A DNA stretch of 64,000 bases from Bdellovibrionales bacterium (GTDB taxonomy: Bacteria > Bdellovibrionota > Bdellovibrionia > Bdellovibrionales > Bdellovibrionaceae): the NCBI GenBank assembly GCA_018266295.1, contig JAFEAQ010000011.1:310001-374000 (forward strand), read 5' to 3'. The notes beneath the pieces are model-generated. The model was given only the letters and a program-made list of their open reading frames with translations. It did no database searches and was not told the origin of the DNA. Positions 43,601 through 51,585 of the stretch are shown piece by piece (position 1 is the stretch's first letter; each line of letters opens with the position of its first letter). The position numbers and the translations under genes are program-made.

Positions 43601-43769
43601 GACTTTTAGCAATCTGGTAACCTCTTGGCATTCCATACACACCATCCATGTCTGTGATCGCGATTCCGCTTAATCCCTGCGAAATGGCGGTTTCAACGAG
43701 CTCCGCCGGGTGAGAAGCACCCGTTAAAAAACTAAAATTCGATTTTGCGCGTAACTCGACGTAACTCAT
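40692..43769 (-). CDS. dnaE2: Error-prone DNA polymerase III alpha subunit DnaE2
   Basis: This 1025-aa polymerase begins with a PHP domain (SNFSFLTGASHPAEL). The polymerase Asp triad lies in PDIDIDF at about residue 373, and an OB fold near 920-1000 (RITVTGLVLVRQ). DnaE2 is the translesion polymerase of the ImuA-ImuB-DnaE2 mutasome induced by DNA damage. Start 43769 gives the family N-terminus MSYVELRAKS, with ATAGG upstream; the frame is open further upstream through the hairpin-rich gap but that region is not conserved-looking. It is the last gene of the lexA-imuA-imuB-dnaE2 series, 326 bp after imuB. Confidence 0.95.
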   Translation of the reverse strand: MSYVELRAKSNFSFLTGASHPAELVETAISQGLSGIAITDMDGVYGMPRGYQIAKSHPDFKYLVGTECVFVDHPNITVLAQTRAAYGRICQLLTKAKRGSEKGKTHLEFATFLEFLGMQKSPEVFVLPRVSKETRIGDLKEVFGVTQVSLPLTIYLDGNDKKRVAELTEYSRYFDLPLVASNDVEYHESKRKMVQDVLISIREGKTLQEIGFKLQPNAERYIKTPAQMELLYKDFPGSLLRTLEIAHACTFSPSELRYRYPSEWIPVGFEAQSYLEHLIWKNAPERYPQGMSDRVKRQLLHELNLIQELKFADYFLTIYDIVEFAKKKDILCQGRGSAANSVVCYVLGITAIDPIQMDLLFERFISVERGEPPDIDIDFEHERREEVIQYIYEKYGRHRAAMVSAVITYQNRSAFREVCKAFGLPVGTLSAKKVERDFDEIVKDIPEPEKLRQKIDTIADAIINFPRHISIHSGGFTLSADPIVDIVPVEPARMDGRTIIQWDKYDLDTLGLIKVDVLSLGMLSCLQKALKLTGKKLYEIPQDDKPTYDMICERDTVGTFQIESRAQMQMLGRLKPRNFYDLVVEVAIVRPGPIVGNMIHPYLKRRRGLEKIEYPNEVVKRVLGKTLGVPLFQEQIMKLAIDLANFTPGEADVLRKSINAWRSSAPIGVMADRLKRGLLDNGMTEAFANQIFDQIQGFSHYGFPESHSASFALLAYASCYLKCHHPAEFACSLVNSQPMGFYRNDTIIYDALRHGVRVLPVSVLHSEWDCVIAGPNTIRLGFRVTNGIAKKDVEFLIQERKQERFRSLGDFVRRSKLKKDVLHRMAMAGRFEEFQWDTREALWAVLEYQNMFQKPVENQLSFFNDLEIIPMSSTQIEFQKLDGFEKIQTDYEAFSISTHGHPMAEIRKNMPGIAKGTSQTLRDSVNGRRITVTGLVLVRQKPPTAKGVCFCTMEDEFGFIDIILWRKNFEKYREVFLNHCFITVGGVVQKDGNTTSLLVDMVKPVWNTAHLDSTPLPLEPTQYFY

Positions 43770-44095
43770 GATGAACCTATGCTGATAAAACTTCGTTAAT
43801 TCTTGTTGCTGAATAAAAAACTCTTGCTGTCTTCGAACTATCCTGAGCGTCCTGTCAATCGAGGCTCCCGCCTCGAGCTCCGCTTCCTGCCGGCCGTCCA
43901 GGCCGTCAGGTTCCTGTACCTCAATACAAGTACAAACGCCGTAATTTACTTCCCCATTTACGTCGGAAGGTCGGCCACGATGGCCGAGCTTGAGCTTCGC
44001 TGCCCTTCGGGTCAGGGGTTCGGGGACAGAGTCCCTGATTGCAGGATGCAGGAAGAAGTGCGAAGCCACCTCCAATCCACACAATCATTGCAGGC
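43770..44095. repeat. Hairpin cluster between imuB and dnaE2
   Basis: This 326-bp gap has no gene but at least four stems. They are CGAGGC-tccc-GCCTCG (43860-43875), CCTGCCGGCC-gtcca-GGCCGTCAGG with one mismatch (43886-43910), TCGGCCA-cga-TGGCCGA (43971-43987), and TCAGGG/CCCTGA (44012-44038). The third shares its CCACGATGG core with a hairpin beside the RAYT gene, so a REP-like cluster is the first guess. An attenuator or small RNA controlling dnaE2 is the alternative. Confidence 0.6.
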
Positions 44096-45379
44096 TCAAT
44101 CAAACTCCCCCTGCAGAAAATCCCCCTGCGCCGTCCGGTATAACCAGAGCTGACGTCCCTTACTAGTCGTCAGCCGGTAGTACACGCGTTCAAGCGAATT
44201 CTCCCACCATTCTGAGAAAACAATCTCGCGGTTATCGAGGCTTTCAACCTCATCGACATTGTCATCCCAGCAGATGTGCTTCCCCCAAAAGTGCACCTGG
44301 CTTGGCGTCGGAAGCAGACGCAAGGGCCGTTCAGCCAGGCGGTCCACGGGAGGAGGGATCTTCGGCGGCTCGGCCTCCCTCTCCCATGTCTTCTCGGGTA
44401 TATAACTCTCCCGCATCCGCGCAAAGAAAACTGCTTTCTCTCCAATTCGCGTTGCAACCCGGGAAACAAATTGGAAGAAAGACTCTTCGTTCTCTTCTCG
44501 TCGCTGGTTGAAGAGATCCTTTTGGTTCATCGCGTACGGGATCTCTTCGGTGACCACCAACGAGAACTCCGTGATTCGATGCTTGATCGGTTTCGCCGCC
44601 ACTTGAGCATCGACCATTTCCTTTGCCACTTGCAGAATCACCTTCTGCGAAACATACGGCAATTGCAGGCAGATCGAGATTTTATAATCTTGCTCTGCAG
44701 GAGTCAGCGCGTGTTCTTGGCGAAGAATAATATCAAACTGCCGTGCCCGTTTGCCTTTACCTCGCAATCGCAACTGCATACGATCGAGCATCGTCTTCAT
44801 CTTGAAATAGATCGGCTCGAGATTGTCGACCGGACTTTCCAAGTCAAATTCATGACGCTCCGTAATCACTTCGCTCGGCTTAAACGCTTTCCATGGCACC
44901 GGGCTTTCACCCATCACTCGGTAATAAGCCATCAGGCCGACAGTACTGAATCTTGTACTGATCTCACGCACAGAGAACTTTAAGAAATCCTTCAGTGTGC
45001 GAACGCCGAGGCTTTTTAAAAGCTCCGTCATTTTTACGACTTTCTGAGTGAGTTCCATTTGTTCTCCGAGAGGATCGAAATAATATTTCAATGTATCAAT
45101 CGGTAACGCGAGCTTATCCCGTTGATCCAACACCGCAAACGACAAGGCCGTGGGCACGTCCTCGCCGACTCCGATCTTGGCCCGTATTCCCGCTTTCCGC
45201 AGAGTGACCAGGGTCCGTTTAATAAAAGTATTCACCGAGTAAAGCCCCAAGCATTTCGATATATCCATGAAGAGGAAGCGATCCCCTCGGGTCATCACCT
45301 GAGGAGTTGCGCGGTAAAAAATTTCTGCAAGGGCTTGCAGGTTTTGCGGCTGTTCGAATTCTAAGCATACGACTGTCAT
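44096..45379 (-). CDS. imuB: ImuB, inactive Y-family polymerase homologue
   Basis: This 427-aa protein has Y-family fold landmarks (FLFMDISKCLGLY, IGVGEDVPTALSFAVL) without the usual catalytic Asp-Glu set, as expected for ImuB. A beta-clamp binding motif, QKDLF, lies at residues 286-290. ImuB is thought to bring DnaE2 to the sliding clamp at lesions. It overlaps imuA as ATGA, with AGGAGGATGG upstream. Confidence 0.92.
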   Translation of the reverse strand: MTVVCLEFEQPQNLQALAEIFYRATPQVMTRGDRFLFMDISKCLGLYSVNTFIKRTLVTLRKAGIRAKIGVGEDVPTALSFAVLDQRDKLALPIDTLKYYFDPLGEQMELTQKVVKMTELLKSLGVRTLKDFLKFSVREISTRFSTVGLMAYYRVMGESPVPWKAFKPSEVITERHEFDLESPVDNLEPIYFKMKTMLDRMQLRLRGKGKRARQFDIILRQEHALTPAEQDYKISICLQLPYVSQKVILQVAKEMVDAQVAAKPIKHRITEFSLVVTEEIPYAMNQKDLFNQRREENEESFFQFVSRVATRIGEKAVFFARMRESYIPEKTWEREAEPPKIPPPVDRLAERPLRLLPTPSQVHFWGKHICWDDNVDEVESLDNREIVFSEWWENSLERVYYRLTTSKGRQLWLYRTAQGDFLQGEFD

Positions 45380-45918
45380 CCCATCCTCCTTTTTGTGGTT
45401 TCGATATTGAAACCAAGTTTTTTCTTCGAAACCTTTAATTGTAAATTCGGCACCCAGCTTTGATGGAGATCCTCAGACAAAAGAAAAAAGTGGGCCCCGT
45501 ATCTCTCAGAGAGAAGCTGATAGCGTCTTAAATCTTTTTCGTCAGTGGAACGGTCTACATCGAGATTAGTTACTAAGGCTTGAAAGCATCCTGATTGGAG
45601 AGCTTGATTGATACACCAAGCAAGTTGCTTTCCAGCTTCAATAAATAATACATTTTCTGTCTTCACCCCTTTTTGAAAAAGCGCATAGGGGTTGATCGTT
45701 AACTCCTTTTCGATCCAGGCCACTTTCATGTCTGGATGTTCTTTCAAAAACAAACTTACTAATTCTGTTTTGCCAAAACCGCTGATTTCAATAATCGAGC
45801 CCTTTGGGAAGCCCTCGCGAAACAGAGTAAAATCGCTTTTTTCTCTCTCAAGATGCTGGGCGGAGCCAATAAGCTGCCTTAGCTCCTCGAGAGAGGGCTT
45901 CACTAGAACTAAGCTCAT
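45376..45918 (-). CDS. imuA: ImuA (RecA-like mutasome accessory protein)
   Basis: This 180-aa protein resembles ImuA/SulA-like RecA-fold proteins by position and by the sequence around EISGFGKTELVSLF, a Walker A region that lacks the leading Gly, so ATP binding is doubtful. It is shorter than many ImuA proteins. It lies 19 bp after lexA and overlaps imuB by 4 bp, so lexA, imuA and imuB form one transcription unit. Confidence 0.85.
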   Translation of the reverse strand: MSLVLVKPSLEELRQLIGSAQHLEREKSDFTLFREGFPKGSIIEISGFGKTELVSLFLKEHPDMKVAWIEKELTINPYALFQKGVKTENVLFIEAGKQLAWCINQALQSGCFQALVTNLDVDRSTDEKDLRRYQLLSERYGAHFFLLSEDLHQSWVPNLQLKVSKKKLGFNIETTKRRMG

Positions 45919-45937
45919 ATGAGGGTTTACCTATTTG

Positions 45938-46531
45938 TTATTGAAAGCGCAGCAGTCCGCAGTAAATTCCTGCAATCTTCAGTTGCCGATCCTCTTCCAC
46001 GATAATGGGCTTGTATTGAGGATTGGCGGAATGTAATTCGACATGATCCCGCTTCTTATAGAAACGCTTGATCGTCGCTTCATCATCAACTTCAGCAACG
46101 ACGATCTCGCCGTTGGTGGCAGATTCTTGACTGCGAATCACAACGTAATCGCCGTCAAGAATGCCCTCACCGATCATCGAATCCCCAGAAACCTGCAGAG
46201 CAAAATACTCGCCAGCTCCTTTTAGCATGCTGAGAGGAACTTCGATGCGTTCGTTAAATTTACGGTTCTCGATAGGGCGGCCAGCGGCCACCTTACCGAG
46301 CAGAGGAACCAGGTTCCCCTCTTTGTGAACGGTCAGACTCTGAGAAAGATGACGCTCTTTGGTCAGGTAACCTTTCTTTGTCAAAGCTTCGACGTAGTGC
46401 TGTACCGAAGACTTTGTCGCATAGCCAAAATGCTTCGCGATGGTTTCGTAGGTCGGAGGGAAGCCGTTTTTTTCTTGATACTTCTCGATGTACTCGAGAA
46501 CTTTCTTTTGATTCGCAGTTAAGTTTTGCAT
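45938..46531 (-). CDS. lexA: LexA SOS repressor
   Basis: This 197-aa repressor has an N-terminal winged helix (PTYETIAKHFGYATKSSVQHYVEAL) and a self-cleaving domain with scissile Ala83-Gly84 (VAAG), Ser118 (GDSM) and Lys155 (TIKRF). All are in the register of Escherichia coli LexA. RecA filaments trigger cleavage after DNA damage. It leads the imuA-imuB operon and so regulates mutagenesis directly. AGGAG precedes the ATG. Its upstream region shared with the SRAP gene carries CCGTAC repeats. Confidence 0.97.
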   Translation of the reverse strand: MQNLTANQKKVLEYIEKYQEKNGFPPTYETIAKHFGYATKSSVQHYVEALTKKGYLTKERHLSQSLTVHKEGNLVPLLGKVAAGRPIENRKFNERIEVPLSMLKGAGEYFALQVSGDSMIGEGILDGDYVVIRSQESATNGEIVVAEVDDEATIKRFYKKRDHVELHSANPQYKPIIVEEDRQLKIAGIYCGLLRFQ

Positions 46532-46617
46532 CGCACTCTCCTTACTACTTTCTTCATCACACTTTGCATCTCTGACTCGCTCTTGCGGGCGTCTGCCTTT
46601 TAGGAGGCTCTTTCACA

Positions 46618-46688
46618 CTCGTACTTTTAACGCACTTTCGTGCCCGTACATTTCCCGTACTTTGAATATAACCGTACATTTCCCGTAC
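46618..46688. promoter_or_regulatory. CCGTAC repeat array between lexA and SRAP genes
   Basis: CCGTACATTTCCCGTAC occurs twice identically (46644-46660 and 46672-46688), 28 bp apart. Each copy contains two CGTAC units 11 bp apart, and a further CTCGTAC lies at 46618-46624. The spacing places units on the same face of the helix. It lies 87-157 bp upstream of lexA and 83-153 bp upstream of SRAP. It is a candidate LexA operator array. Confidence 0.65.
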
Positions 46689-46738
46689 CCGCAAGAGGGG
46701 TCTCGTGTTTTTTTTAACTTTTTTCGTAAACCTTTGAA

Positions 46739-46748
46739 ATCACGTGAT
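46739..46748. promoter_or_regulatory. ATCACGTGAT palindrome before the SRAP gene
   Basis: A perfect 10-bp palindrome 22 bp upstream of the SRAP start; a possible second operator. Confidence 0.35.
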
Positions 46749-46770
46749 AGATGCACTACGGTAGGACCTT

Positions 46771-47433
46771 ATGTGTGCACAATACATTGTGAAACTCCAG
46801 GCCCTAGATCTAGAAACCCTCTTCGGAATTTCCATTTCGAACGACATTCCCCCCTGGCTTGAGCGGATCACCCCGTACACCAGCGCCCCGGTTTTGACCC
46901 ACGATGGATTGCACATGATGAACTTCTCTCTGATCCCCTCCTGGGCGACGGAGAAGAAGCAGAAATTCGCCACTTATAATGCACGGATTGAAACAGTGAT
47001 TGAAAAACCGACGTGGCGAAAACCTTTTGAAGCCAACCGCTGCCTCGTTCCTATCAGCAAATTCGTCGAGCCGATCTATGAGCATGAATACGCCGGCAAT
47101 ATGGTGGCGTTTGAACGCAAAGATCACGAACCCCTTTTTGCTGCAGGAATTTATGATCACTGGATCGACAAAAAAACCGGCGAAGAGATCGCAAGCTTCG
47201 CCATTCTGACCTCACCGGCTCTCGAATTCGTTCATCGTATCGGTCATGACCGCAGCCCCATTTTTCTGCCGAAAGAATCTTTCACCGAGTGGACAAAGCC
47301 GGAGAAACAAAATCCGCAAAAACTTGTCCAGTACTTACGTGAGCATCGCCTGAACCCGCCGCTCATCGTGGAGAAAGATCGCCCGATGAAAGCCGGCTGG
47401 GAAAAACGCAAGCCTCAAGAAAGCAATGCATGA
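46771..47433 (+). CDS. SRAP family DNA-protein crosslink protein (YedK/HMCES)
   Basis: This 220-aa protein has Cys2 right after the initiator Met, Asn70 in YNARIET, Glu100 in VPISKFVEP and His159 in IGHDRSP. These match catalytic Cys2, Asn75, Glu105 and His160 of Escherichia coli YedK. SRAP proteins form a thiazolidine crosslink with abasic sites in single-stranded DNA and so shield them from error-prone repair. Its position divergent from lexA fits SOS control. It overlaps the thioesterase gene as ATGA. Confidence 0.93.
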   Translation: MCAQYIVKLQALDLETLFGISISNDIPPWLERITPYTSAPVLTHDGLHMMNFSLIPSWATEKKQKFATYNARIETVIEKPTWRKPFEANRCLVPISKFVEPIYEHEYAGNMVAFERKDHEPLFAAGIYDHWIDKKTGEEIASFAILTSPALEFVHRIGHDRSPIFLPKESFTEWTKPEKQNPQKLVQYLREHRLNPPLIVEKDRPMKAGWEKRKPQESNA

Positions 47434-48200
47434 GCCAAGAAATCAAAACTCTTTGGACGGAAAACTACAAAATCAACAGCCTTCTTGTAAATGCCATGGG
47501 ACGCCTTGGCCTCTATGGAGTTTTGAACCTCATGCAAGAAACCGCGTGGATGCACGCGGAGACTCTCGGTTTCGGCATGAAAGCGATGGAAGAGAAAAAT
47601 CTTTTCTGGGTTGTGACTCGGCAGACACTCAAAATGACGGAATGGCCTGCATTTGGAAAAACCGTGCAAGTACAAACTTGGTTGAGACCGCCAGAAGGCG
47701 CGTTCGTTGCACGTGAATTCCGCATTCTCGATGACAGCGGCAAAGAGATCGGCGCGTGCGTGACATCTTGGCTAGCACTGGATCGCCAAACGAAACGCAT
47801 CCTCCCCGCTCAAGATCTTTACCCATGGGCTCAGATCGCCCGTCAAGAAGCCACCGGGCTCGTCGCCGATAAAATCCCGGTGGAGGGAACTTACGAAACG
47901 CTTGCGAAATTTGGAGTGCGTAACTCCGATCTCGACACCAATCAACATGTCAACAATACGAAGTATGCGCAGTGGATTCTGGATTCCATCCCCTATGATC
48001 TCCACCGTTCACTCCGACTGAACTCGTATTCAGTGAATTTCCTAGCAGAGACTCATTTAGGGGACGAAGTCCAAGTCGATCGCAACTGTGAGCATGCGAA
48101 CGGCTTCACCGCAAATAAAGGAGAATCCTGGTATCGCGGCTTACGAGCAGCCGATGAGAGAGTTCTCTTCACCGCCAAACTCACTTGGGAAAAACGTTAA
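47430..48200 (+). CDS. Acyl-ACP thioesterase (FatA/FatB-like)
   Basis: This 256-aa cytosolic protein has two hot-dog halves, with DLDTNQHVNNTKYAQWILD in the second, the Asn-His segment of the acyl-ACP thioesterase active site. It releases free fatty acids from acyl carrier protein or another carrier. The start overlaps the SRAP stop, so the two share a transcript even though their functions differ. It is convergent with the next gene. Confidence 0.9.
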   Translation: MSQEIKTLWTENYKINSLLVNAMGRLGLYGVLNLMQETAWMHAETLGFGMKAMEEKNLFWVVTRQTLKMTEWPAFGKTVQVQTWLRPPEGAFVAREFRILDDSGKEIGACVTSWLALDRQTKRILPAQDLYPWAQIARQEATGLVADKIPVEGTYETLAKFGVRNSDLDTNQHVNNTKYAQWILDSIPYDLHRSLRLNSYSVNFLAETHLGDEVQVDRNCEHANGFTANKGESWYRGLRAADERVLFTAKLTWEKR

Positions 48201-48644
48201 CTAGTTGCGGTTGATGGCCTTGTTTAAGCGAGCCGCAAAGCCGCTGGTAAATTTCGTGATATTTTGTGTGGCTTGCTGAACACAATCAGCGCCTGGGTAT
48301 GCCGCCTTCACGGTCGAGCTTTGTGTTGCTCCGTCACCTGAGCTGACATTGATAGATGTCGATGAAGATTGAACGCTCTGTTGCTGAAGATCTTCTTTTA
48401 CAGCCTGCTCAACTGTGTCTTCTTGGGCGGGACTCATAGGCTGAGAGCTTTGGCAAAGACTAGAAACTTCCGGCAATGATTTACAACGGCGCTCAATGAG
48501 TTTTTTTGCGAGTTCCGTGCCTTTATATTTCTCTATAAGTTGAAGATCGAGCTTGGCTTTTGATGAATCACTCTGAGCCAAAGCCTGCGAAGCTCCCACA
48601 AAAATGAAGGTAAAACTGATTGCAGACATGATGATATTTTTCAT
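48201..48644 (-). CDS. Secreted protein of unknown function
   Basis: This 147-aa protein has a signal peptide (MKNIIMSAISFTFIFVGASQALA) and three or four Cys in the mature part (RRCKSL, SLCQSS, ADCVQQ). A Gln/Ser-rich central stretch around residues 90-115 is low complexity. No family recognised. GGGGGA lies before the ATG at 48642-48644; an upstream in-frame start is less likely. Confidence 0.72.
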   Translation of the reverse strand: MKNIIMSAISFTFIFVGASQALAQSDSSKAKLDLQLIEKYKGTELAKKLIERRCKSLPEVSSLCQSSQPMSPAQEDTVEQAVKEDLQQQSVQSSSTSINVSSGDGATQSSTVKAAYPGADCVQQATQNITKFTSGFAARLNKAINRN

Positions 48645-48766
48645 TGAATCCCCCCGCATGATAAGCGAACCTGACTAAGGTTGTTGCAAACACGAGACCA
48701 ACTAAAAAGCGATCTCCACAGACTTTGTTGTTAATTAACTGAACGCGTGTCGAGGATTTTCTAGTC

Positions 48767-49414
48767 GTGCTAAAACCGAAGCTTGAAAAAATCTTGCTGA
48801 TTATTATAGTGCTCACTTCAAGCTTCTTCATCTATCGGTACGTTAATAAGCCGCTCCCGAGAAAAATAAAAAAAGCAAATGGACCGTCTCAAGTTGTTGC
48901 TCCTCGCAAAGCTATCGTCAATGATGACTCAGAGACAAAAACACCTTCGCCACCTGGTCCCAAAATCACGAACACGCCAATGGTTTCGCCTCAAACTGAG
49001 CAGAGCGCTGAATTTAAAAAATACCGAGAGCTTTTAAATAACCCTGCGGCGGGGATGGAGCGCTTGCATTTGATTGAGCTTCTCAAAAAGCAAGAGACAC
49101 CTGAAAACATCGCGCTCTTTGCGATGAATGAAGTCCTAAACAGTGGACCTGACATCAAATTCTCTGCGCTTGAAAATCACGAACGCCGAAACATCGTCGC
49201 TATTGCCTATTCTATGTATCTTGATCAGTGCACGGATTTTAAAATATGTTACCAATACGGGGTCGTTGCAATGGCCCGACACCGGGATCCCGAAACTCGC
49301 AATGATCTCTATCAGCAGACGATCGAAAGATACCCCGAGCCCTGGCAGCAGGAGCTACTCGAGAAAGAATTGCGAAATTACGGCCTCAAAGTCACTCAGG
49401 GCGCTCCCAAGTAA
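48767..49414 (+). CDS. Membrane-anchored protein of unknown function
   Basis: This 215-aa protein starts at GTG 48767, with CGAGGA 10 bp upstream. One N-terminal helix (KILLIIIVLTSSFFIYRYV) is followed by a basic, Pro-rich linker to about residue 80. A helical domain follows with two Cys (DQCTDFKICYQYG) and an ERYPEPWQQELLEKEL segment reminiscent of TPR-like helical pairs. No family is recognised. It precedes the DUF155 gene by 57 bp. Confidence 0.72.
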   Translation: MLKPKLEKILLIIIVLTSSFFIYRYVNKPLPRKIKKANGPSQVVAPRKAIVNDDSETKTPSPPGPKITNTPMVSPQTEQSAEFKKYRELLNNPAAGMERLHLIELLKKQETPENIALFAMNEVLNSGPDIKFSALENHERRNIVAIAYSMYLDQCTDFKICYQYGVVAMARHRDPETRNDLYQQTIERYPEPWQQELLEKELRNYGLKVTQGAPK

Positions 49415-49471
49415 GCTTGCGTCTCAGTGGAAAATCCCTTACGATGAATTTTCCAGGAAGGACGTACAGCC

Positions 49472-50551
49472 ATGATGAACGGACGCATTCTTATCTACCG
49501 CGTATTTGATATCGGCCGCGATGTAAATCTCGAGGCTGCTCAAAAGATTTTTGAGACCACGACAATGGCTCAAAGATTCCGTCTGAATCGTTCTTCCAAA
49601 GCCATGATCATCAATAACGCTCCGTTGTCTCTGAATGTCGAGGTCTCGAAGTACGATGCTTTGGGACACCCCCTCGATCTTGAGATCTCGGCAAAGATTT
49701 GGCACTTCGGCGCACTTTCGATCACGATGTCTTTTGGAATACCCGAAAGCATGTCATGGAATCGACTGATCGAGCTCGGCAATTTCCTCGAAAATGATAA
49801 CAACCTCGATTTGCTCGCCAGACAAAAAGTGGAACAGATTCTTCTGACGATGAACCCCGAGCGCGTGCAAACCACAAACTGGGAAACTTACGAAGACTAC
49901 ATCTGTTACTTCTTCCGCAAATTGGATGGCTGCGAAAAAAATGCGATGGAAATCTTTAACCGCTATGACATCTTCCGCTTAATCCTGTCGGAGAATAACG
50001 AGAATCTGTCGGAGCAAACAAAGAAGACCATCTTAGACAGCACCTTCCAGTACAGCAACGATGACCTTGCGGTGATTGATTGGAACTCGGCTTTGATTAT
50101 CGAACCCTCAGGCTCGCTGGATATTGTGGATGTGATTGAGTTCTCACTCTGCCAGCTGCTTGAGATGCGCCACTACGACGATTTGCTCGATGAAAAGCTG
50201 ACCTACTTGTACAACGCCCTTGAAAAACAAAAATTCAACATCTTCCAAAGTTATTACAACAAGCTTTCGAAAGAAGCCGCAAAGTTTTACCTGGATATCG
50301 CGGACACCGTCGAGAGTGTTGAGAACAGCATGAAAGTCGTGGGGGATTTTTATCTTGCCAAGATCTTCCGTGCGGCTTCTCAGCGCTTCCGCTTTAAAGA
50401 CTGGCAGGACAGTGTCAATCAGAAGCTCGAGAACTTAGCGCAGATTTCAAAGATCTTCGTCTCGGAAGGCAATGAAAAGAAGAACCAGCTTCTCGAGATC
50501 ATCATTATCGTGCTGATCGCGATCGAAGTGGTTCCTCTGTTCTTTAAGTAA
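49472..50551 (+). CDS. RMD1/DUF155 family protein
   Basis: The 359-aa product matches the DUF155 (RMD1/YagE) family. Features are an N-terminal alpha/beta region, the sequence around SNDDLAVIDWNSALIIEPSGSLDIVDVIEFSLCQLLEMRHYD, a long amphipathic helix and a single C-terminal membrane helix (LEIIIIVLIAIEVVPLFF). In eukaryotes, relatives are mitochondrial. The bacterial function is unknown. Two adjacent ATG codons could start it; an AAGGA element precedes them. Confidence 0.85.
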   Translation: MMNGRILIYRVFDIGRDVNLEAAQKIFETTTMAQRFRLNRSSKAMIINNAPLSLNVEVSKYDALGHPLDLEISAKIWHFGALSITMSFGIPESMSWNRLIELGNFLENDNNLDLLARQKVEQILLTMNPERVQTTNWETYEDYICYFFRKLDGCEKNAMEIFNRYDIFRLILSENNENLSEQTKKTILDSTFQYSNDDLAVIDWNSALIIEPSGSLDIVDVIEFSLCQLLEMRHYDDLLDEKLTYLYNALEKQKFNIFQSYYNKLSKEAAKFYLDIADTVESVENSMKVVGDFYLAKIFRAASQRFRFKDWQDSVNQKLENLAQISKIFVSEGNEKKNQLLEIIIIVLIAIEVVPLFFK

Positions 50552-50553
50552 GT

Positions 50554-51441
50554 CTAACGAATCACTTCAAACTCAAGACCGGCGCTGACTTTGATGCCAG
50601 CGTCGTCGATCTGATCGCCGCTGATTGGAACGGACAAAGTCAGTGTTTGAGTATCAAACATGATTGTGCCAGTCATCGCAAAGCCCTTAAAAGCCGCGTG
50701 AGCATCTTTATTGCCGTCAGAGTCCCAAAGTTCTAATTCTTTACCACGGAAAGCATTTTTGCTCTTTGCGCCCGCGGTATTGATAAGTTTGACGTCACCA
50801 ATTTGCGTTCCCCAACCTGCCGGAACTTTGGCATAGAAACGTGCAATCGCCAGAATATCGTTGTCATGAAAATAAGCGATGCTGCCAATATAGTCTTTGC
50901 CGTTACGAGTTTTTGGCGCTGTCGGATCGTCGATCTGAGCCATGTAACGATTTCCATTCTGAGTATTCGGAACAGAGATCGTATAAAAATCTTCATCGAG
51001 GTAGGTCGCAGGGTTTTTGCCGTTGGCGACGTTGTACAAAGCCGACCGCGTGAAATCGCCACAGCAACCGTATTTGACGGCCTTAATGAGATAATCATTT
51101 TCGTAAGCCACTTCTTGAGCATCATTTGTTACGGTCCAAATCGGTGCTGCAAAAAAATCATTCTGCGAACGCGCTTCGATCACGCTTTGCCCCTGAACGC
51201 CGTCCATCCCCGTATTGTTTTTCAAATCCGTCGTCACTTTGATAAGAACTTTCTGCAAATATTCCGGCAAATAACCCGTCAGGTATTTCACTTCTTTTTT
51301 GTGCACCTCGAGGCCGCCGTTGCCATCTTCCTGAATTTGAATGCTGGATTCAGCTTTATCGCTAAACGCCCTCCCGGCCGCCCAAGCCGTAGCTGCAATC
51401 AAAAGTGCGCCACAAATAAGCCCCCATTTGCTCTTTCTCAT
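50554..51441 (-). CDS. Secreted protein of unknown function
   Basis: This 295-aa exported protein (signal peptide ending ATAWA) has a mature domain rich in Asp, Asn and Gly with KYGCCGDFTRSALYN, adjacent Cys that may form a disulfide or metal site. A C-terminal beta-rich part includes LELWDSDGNKDAHAAFKGFAMTGTI. No family was recognised. GGAGGAC precedes the ATG. It is convergent with the DUF155 gene and divergent from hflX. Confidence 0.75.
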   Translation of the reverse strand: MRKSKWGLICGALLIAATAWAAGRAFSDKAESSIQIQEDGNGGLEVHKKEVKYLTGYLPEYLQKVLIKVTTDLKNNTGMDGVQGQSVIEARSQNDFFAAPIWTVTNDAQEVAYENDYLIKAVKYGCCGDFTRSALYNVANGKNPATYLDEDFYTISVPNTQNGNRYMAQIDDPTAPKTRNGKDYIGSIAYFHDNDILAIARFYAKVPAGWGTQIGDVKLINTAGAKSKNAFRGKELELWDSDGNKDAHAAFKGFAMTGTIMFDTQTLTLSVPISGDQIDDAGIKVSAGLEFEVIR

Positions 51442-51585
51442 AGTCCTCCCTTGTTTTTAAGATAGAAGGCGTATAACAAAGACCGTCCACAGACTCAACA
51501 TCAGTCGAGGCCGGCGCAAAATCCTCTGGCAAAAAGCAGAGCTTAGTACCTGTCCCGTTCCGTTCATGCTAGGATGAAACTTCTT

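Noticed and set aside
43769-44084. N-terminal extension of dnaE2 into the hairpin gap
   Set aside because: The extra residues do not look like a DnaE2 N-terminus, while MSYVELRAKS at 43769 does, and the region is full of stems.
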